Of a DNA stretch of 64,000 nucleotides, positions 60,187 through 64,000 are shown piece after piece; the stretch's first letter is position 1, and every line of letters begins with the position of its first letter. The position numbers and the translations under genes were made by a program. Where the stretch lies: assembly GCA_027625915.1 (NCBI GenBank), contig JANTQA010000060.1, positions 4,960,001 to 5,024,000 of the forward strand. The letters run 5' to 3'. A model generated the notes under the pieces. It was not told the origin of the DNA and did not search any database. It worked only from the letters and a program-made list of their open reading frames with translations. The stretch is from Anaeramoeba flamelloides (Eukaryota > Metamonada > Anaeramoebidae).

Positions 60187-61598
60187 TTATACAAGTGTTG
60201 AATATCTATTTATTAATTGAATTTGTTCATTTTCTTTTAATTTTTCGATCATTTCTTGCCAGATTGAGGAACCAATGAACTCAACAAAAGTATTTCTTAG
60301 CATTAAATTATAAATTTCCTTTTGGGCTTTATTAAATATATCAATATCGCCAATATTTTCTTCGGGTAAATTTGCAATTTGATTCCTTACAATATACGAA
60401 ATATCTATTTAATAATAAGATAATAACACAAAAAATAATTAATTTAATTTTTTTTTTTTTTCAAAAATAGCAAAGTTGAGATTATTGTTTATTGAATGAA
60501 AAAGAAAATAAAATAAGAATAACAAAAAAATCTAGGGGCTTTAATGGTATTGGTAGGTGTCGGAGAGACAAAAAATTCAAAAAAAAAAAAAAAGAAAAAA
60601 AAAAGCAGATGTAAAACGTTACTAATTTGATATCGTGCGCCATTTTTAATAAATATTTCATTGAACTCATCAAACATATCCTTTCTTTCATTTTCATCCA
60701 CTGTGTTATTATATTTTCTAACAGCCAACCAAAACATTATATTTTCAACGCAGAAATCATGTATACAAAATTTTTTGAAATATTCTAAAGGTATTGGATT
60801 TTCAAGTACAGTTTTAAATTCTATTAATTTTTCTTCGTCCAAAATATTAAATTGATATTCCCTTACATACGAAACGATTACCGGGAAGATGACACTGAAA
60901 AAGAATTTTAAAAACATGAATGGAAGCAAGAATACAGTTGTGCTTATTGTCATTTTTTCATTTAAACTAGTGAGCTCAACTAAATAGAAAATAGAAAGCC
61001 CTACAAAAATTAATATTGTAATAGAATAACTTTCCAATTTTATATAAAAATTATCTTTATACTTTCTAATTTTGATTCCAAAATAAAAAATTAGAAAAAA
61101 ATATGTGAATGTTATGACAGAAAATACCCCCATCGATTGGGTACTCAGTAAACATCCAACTGTTTTGTTTTGATAATTTTCTGATGTATAATAAGTGATA
61201 AGCGCTAAAGTGAGATGGAATAAAAATAAGAATAAGCAAATAATTATAATACTTCTATTTGTTGTTCGTGATCGATGTTTAATATAATAACTTATATTAT
61301 CGTCATTGGTGGATTTCACTTTCTTATCATCTTCTTCCCCATTAATTTTTTCTTTGCCTTCAGATTGCTCAATTTTAGAAGATTTAAGATTAATACTTGC
61401 ATTGTTATCATTTGATTCATTTGATTCATTTGACGAAATAGATGACGACGACGACGACGATGATGATGATGAAGTTGATGAATTGTGTTTTTTTTCCTTT
61501 TCAGATCCAATGGGTTCCTTTAAATTGTCATCATCAGTATTGTTAATTTCACTTAACGGAACATCCGAATCCGTTGGTTCCTTGGCTTTAGTTTTCAT
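60187..61598 (-). CDS. Membrane protein with C-terminal RGS domain
   Basis: Two exons, 61598-60623 and 60404-60187, join in phase 1 to 397 residues. RGS domains speed GTP hydrolysis by G-alpha subunits at the plasma membrane. Order: Asp/Glu- and Ser-rich leader with a poly-Ser run (41-53); four membrane segments at about 115-137, 150-174, 191-208 and 217-244; RGS domain 258-385. The RGS signature is clear: FKKFCIHDFCVENIMFWLAV, EIFIKNGARYQINISYIVRN across the junction, AQKEIYNLMLRNTFVEFIGS. Known 7TM-RGS receptors have seven segments before RGS; only four are visible, so upstream exons may be missing. The frame is open upstream of the chosen ATG to an A run, with a possible acceptor CTAG near 61689. 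Donor GTAACG, acceptor AAATAG, intron 218 nt. Confidence 0.87.
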
Positions 61599-61726
61599 TT
61601 GTTTTTCTAATTTCTTATCTAGATTCAATTCTTTATCTTCACTTTTATTTGTTTTACTTAATGCTGAATATTTATTATTTTTAACTTCTTCATGTGATGC
61701 CCTAGTTTTATTAATTAAAAGTTTTT

Positions 61727-61757
<31 letters not shown>

Positions 61758-62179
61758 GTTATTGAAAAAAGTTTTTAATTTTAAGTTTAAGAAATTATTT
61801 AATATCAAATTTTTTATTCAAAAATAAAATTTGTATCATAACACTAAAATAATAACCAAACAAATCCAATGTAGTAACCCCATTTAAATTAAACAACATT
61901 TCGCTAAATATATTCTTTTGATTATTATTTATTTATTTTTCCACTAAAAATAAACGTGGAGTAAAATTATAAAAGTTTATTTTTTATTTTTATTTTTGAC
62001 CTATTCTAACAATTACCATTTTTACATGAAAAGCAGATTGGAAATTTATCATATTCTGGCACAAAAATAACCATAAATAAGAATACATTAATCTAATAAC
62101 CTTTTCTATCATAAAAAATAAAATTTTCTCTTTGTAAAATCATTTGTTAATTTTAATTTTCTTTTGAATATGATCTTTT

Positions 62180-62425
62180 TGAAAAAACAAGTTAGAGATC
62201 AAATTTTATCTTGATGTTATTGAAAAAAAATTTTCTGAAAAGGCAATGTATGAACCATCCCAAAGAAATAAATCTTTTGATTCAATATAAAAAATTCACA
62301 ACAAAGGAAATTTATTCAATTACAAAAAAAGAAAGGTTGCAAAATAATAAATTTTTTTTTTTTCCAGTTTTAAATAATTTCTTATCACATTTAAACCAAA
62401 TTATTATGGAAAATACAAGGTCCTA
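62180..62425 (+). pseudogene. Possible relic of an RGS-domain C terminus
   Basis: Two overlapping plus-strand frames show a pattern like the end of an RGS domain: IEKKFSEKAMYEPSQRNK in one frame, then TTKEIYSITKKERLQNN in the next, then VLNNFLSHLNQIIMENTR after TTTTCCAG. The RGS gene nearby has the comparable order KAQKEIYNLMLRNTFVEFIG. The frame change at about 62285 and the lack of upstream RGS exons suggest a decayed copy; an unrecognised intron is the alternative. Confidence 0.25.
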
Positions 62426-62873
62426 ATTTATTCACCTATTTATTTATTTACTATCATTTCCCAATGAATAAATAAAAAAATTTATTTCGTTTTCCCAAAT
62501 ATTTGACTAATAATTAGTTGAAAAAAAATGCAAGATCTTCACAAAACAAATTGGGATCATAATTTTCGGATTAATTTTGCTCCTCCTTATTATTTTTTTT
62601 TTTTTGAGTAAAATCCAAATTTTACAATATTTAGAAATTTCTTTGAATAGACTATTCAATGATTAGTACTATTAAATACAAAGTAAAAAAAATTTATTCT
62701 ATCAATAGTTTTTTTTTTGATTCAACTGCCTTTGGAATTATTGTACAAACCAAAATACATTAAAAAGCAATTTTTTCAACCTTTAATTCGGGAGAAGATC
62801 CGGATTATTTTCTCATTCATAACCTTAATAGCATAATTCCCCGGCAATAAGGTTGTGAAAATTTAACATAAAA

Positions 62874-63110
62874 TCATTTTGTTTTTAACATTAAAAATAG
62901 AAACATTGGATGGAAAGGGTGAAAATGGTCTGCCCAAACCGACAGGGTATAATTTCTGTAGACATTTGTAGATTCTCGAAATTTTAATTGTTTTAGGTTT
63001 ATATTGGATTGGGATTCTTTATAGTAAATAAAGATGATGCTAACATTAAAGTAATTTCCACTGATTGTCAAAAGCATAAAGACTTTCGGAAAATGATCTT
63101 TAAAATTGAA
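62874..63110 (-). CDS. Unrecognised coding-like stretch
   Basis: A minus-strand frame running FKDHFPKVFMLLTISGNYFN and on to WADHFHPFHPMFLF, with GC content above its flanks and a hydrophobic stretch. No domain recognised. A GC-richer patch at 62790-62860 lies just beyond its stop. Could be one exon of a membrane-protein gene extending past the window, or a relic. Confidence 0.25.
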   Translation of the reverse strand, partial: FNFKDHFPKVFMLLTISGNYFNVSIIFIYYKESQSNINLKQLKFRESTNVYRNYTLSVWADHFHPFHPMFLFLMLKTK

Positions 63111-64000
63111 AATCAGAAATATAAAACAATTTTTTTTGTAATTTGTGTTAATTTTTTATTGAATAAATGATTGAACTTTTTGAATTACAAAAAAAGTTTG
63201 ATTCAAAAAATTTTTTAATTGTTCAAATTTAAGAAAAAACTGAATTGCTGTTAACGACTACGTTTGTAATTCAGATTTAAAGTGTTTAGGTATATTTTAG
63301 AAAGATTTTCAAGGGTTTGTAAATCTCATAAATTTTCATTAAGAAAGATCTATTGGGAAAAAATTAATTATTTTTACTAAATTTATCTGTGTTCTTGTAT
63401 CTAAAAATGAAAAAGAAGGATGGGTTAAAAATGGGCTTTTGAGAAAAAATCTTCTTAGGTGATTTTTAAAAACCTTGAGGAATTATTGGTAATTTTATGC
63501 CCCCCTGATTTTTTTTTTTTTTGGTTTTTGAAAGACAAGATTAGAGAGTTCTAAATTTAACATAAGAAATCAAAGGAGAGGAAAAATAAATAACAATTGG
63601 AAGTATTGTTTGTTATTTTCAAAATCAAGGTTGATATTTGCAAAAAGCCTTACAAAACACTTTGGAATTGAATATAATTCACCAAAATCCACATTACCTA
63701 AAAAAGAAAGAATATTTTTTATCATTTGAACAAAAAAAATTTTTTTAAAAACAAAAACTGACTAAATATTTGCAAATTTTATTTTCCTGAGATCGTTGAA
63801 TACAAAATTTCACAAAACCTTTCCCACAACAAAACAACCCAATTTGTCTTGGAACTAATAATTGTGTTTTGAGAGAAACAATTTTTTAAAAATTGTCACA
63901 CAAAAATAAGGAAAAGTTTTGAGTGAATTGGTAATAGGGATTATGTTCAAAATATCAAAGAGAGTAACATAATACCCTGCAAAATCGCTGTTGTGAACTT

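Larger units (their letters stand above)
61629..64000. other. Region upstream of the RGS gene
   Basis: Mostly AT-rich. Two patches have coding-like composition (62180-62425, plus; 62874-63110, minus) and are listed separately. Either could belong to genes whose other exons are out of view or decayed. From 63120 to the window end I see nothing I can name. Confidence 0.5.

Noticed and set aside
61306-61827. 173-codon plus-strand frame with poly-Asp
   Set aside because: Antisense of the poly-Ser leader of the RGS protein, which has a recognised domain downstream.
1-64000. CRISPR arrays, integrons, operons or other prokaryotic systems
   Set aside because: The genes are eukaryotic and intron-split; no regularly spaced direct repeats were seen.
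1-64000. Retroviral, LTR, LINE or Polinton-type elements
   Set aside because: No reverse transcriptase, integrase or capsid-like frames and no long direct terminal repeats were seen; all repeats look like short DNA-transposon derivatives.

Overview
The window is nuclear DNA from a very AT-rich unicellular eukaryote. Genes are split by GT-AG introns, long A and T homopolymers are everywhere, and proteins carry Ser, Lys/Glu and Arg/Thr low-complexity tracts. The gene set (CCT chaperonin, Dispatched-like RND protein, RGS receptor, Chk2-type kinase, E2F-like factor) and the low-complexity style fit an amoeboid protist, possibly Anaeramoeba-like or amoebozoan. That placement is inference. I see no bacterial, organellar or viral genes and no rRNA or tRNA.

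Seven protein genes can be supported, most by joining exons in frame: a 7TM protein (1305-2381, -); a Dispatched/Patched-family transporter in four exons (12158-21064, +); CCT zeta in three exons (25251-29488, +); an unrecognised 401-aa protein with an acidic tail (34317-35522, -); an E2F/DP-like winged-helix protein in two exons (43086-44884, -); a Chk2/Rad53-type FHA kinase in two exons 5.4 kb apart (49048-55701, +); and a membrane protein with a C-terminal RGS domain in two exons (60187-61598, -). A few very short coding-like stretches are listed with low confidence. There is no operon logic. The Chk2-like and E2F-like genes could both serve cell-cycle or DNA-damage control, and the 7TM and RGS proteins could both act in G-protein signalling, but adjacency does not show it.

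The remaining roughly three quarters is intergenic or intronic and holds many short non-autonomous DNA elements. I see no transposase gene. Families named here: A (about 585 bp, TA target), B and C (400-460 bp, sharing an internal terminal core but with different outer ends), D (about 190 bp foldback), E (about 510 bp), F, I and J (0.75-1.4 kb, TTAA target), G (about 180 bp), K (about 130 bp), L (about 675-bp foldback) and M (about 250-300 bp). Several are nested, and the nests contain their own empty-site controls: F1 sits in one arm of foldback L while the other arm keeps the unoccupied TTAA; A1 and A2 sit in E1, and related E copies keep the empty TA sites; E2 sits in F2. The most striking points are the modular ends of B and C, the TTAA nest at 7.1-8.5 kb, and the 5.4-kb Chk2 intron built almost entirely from elements.
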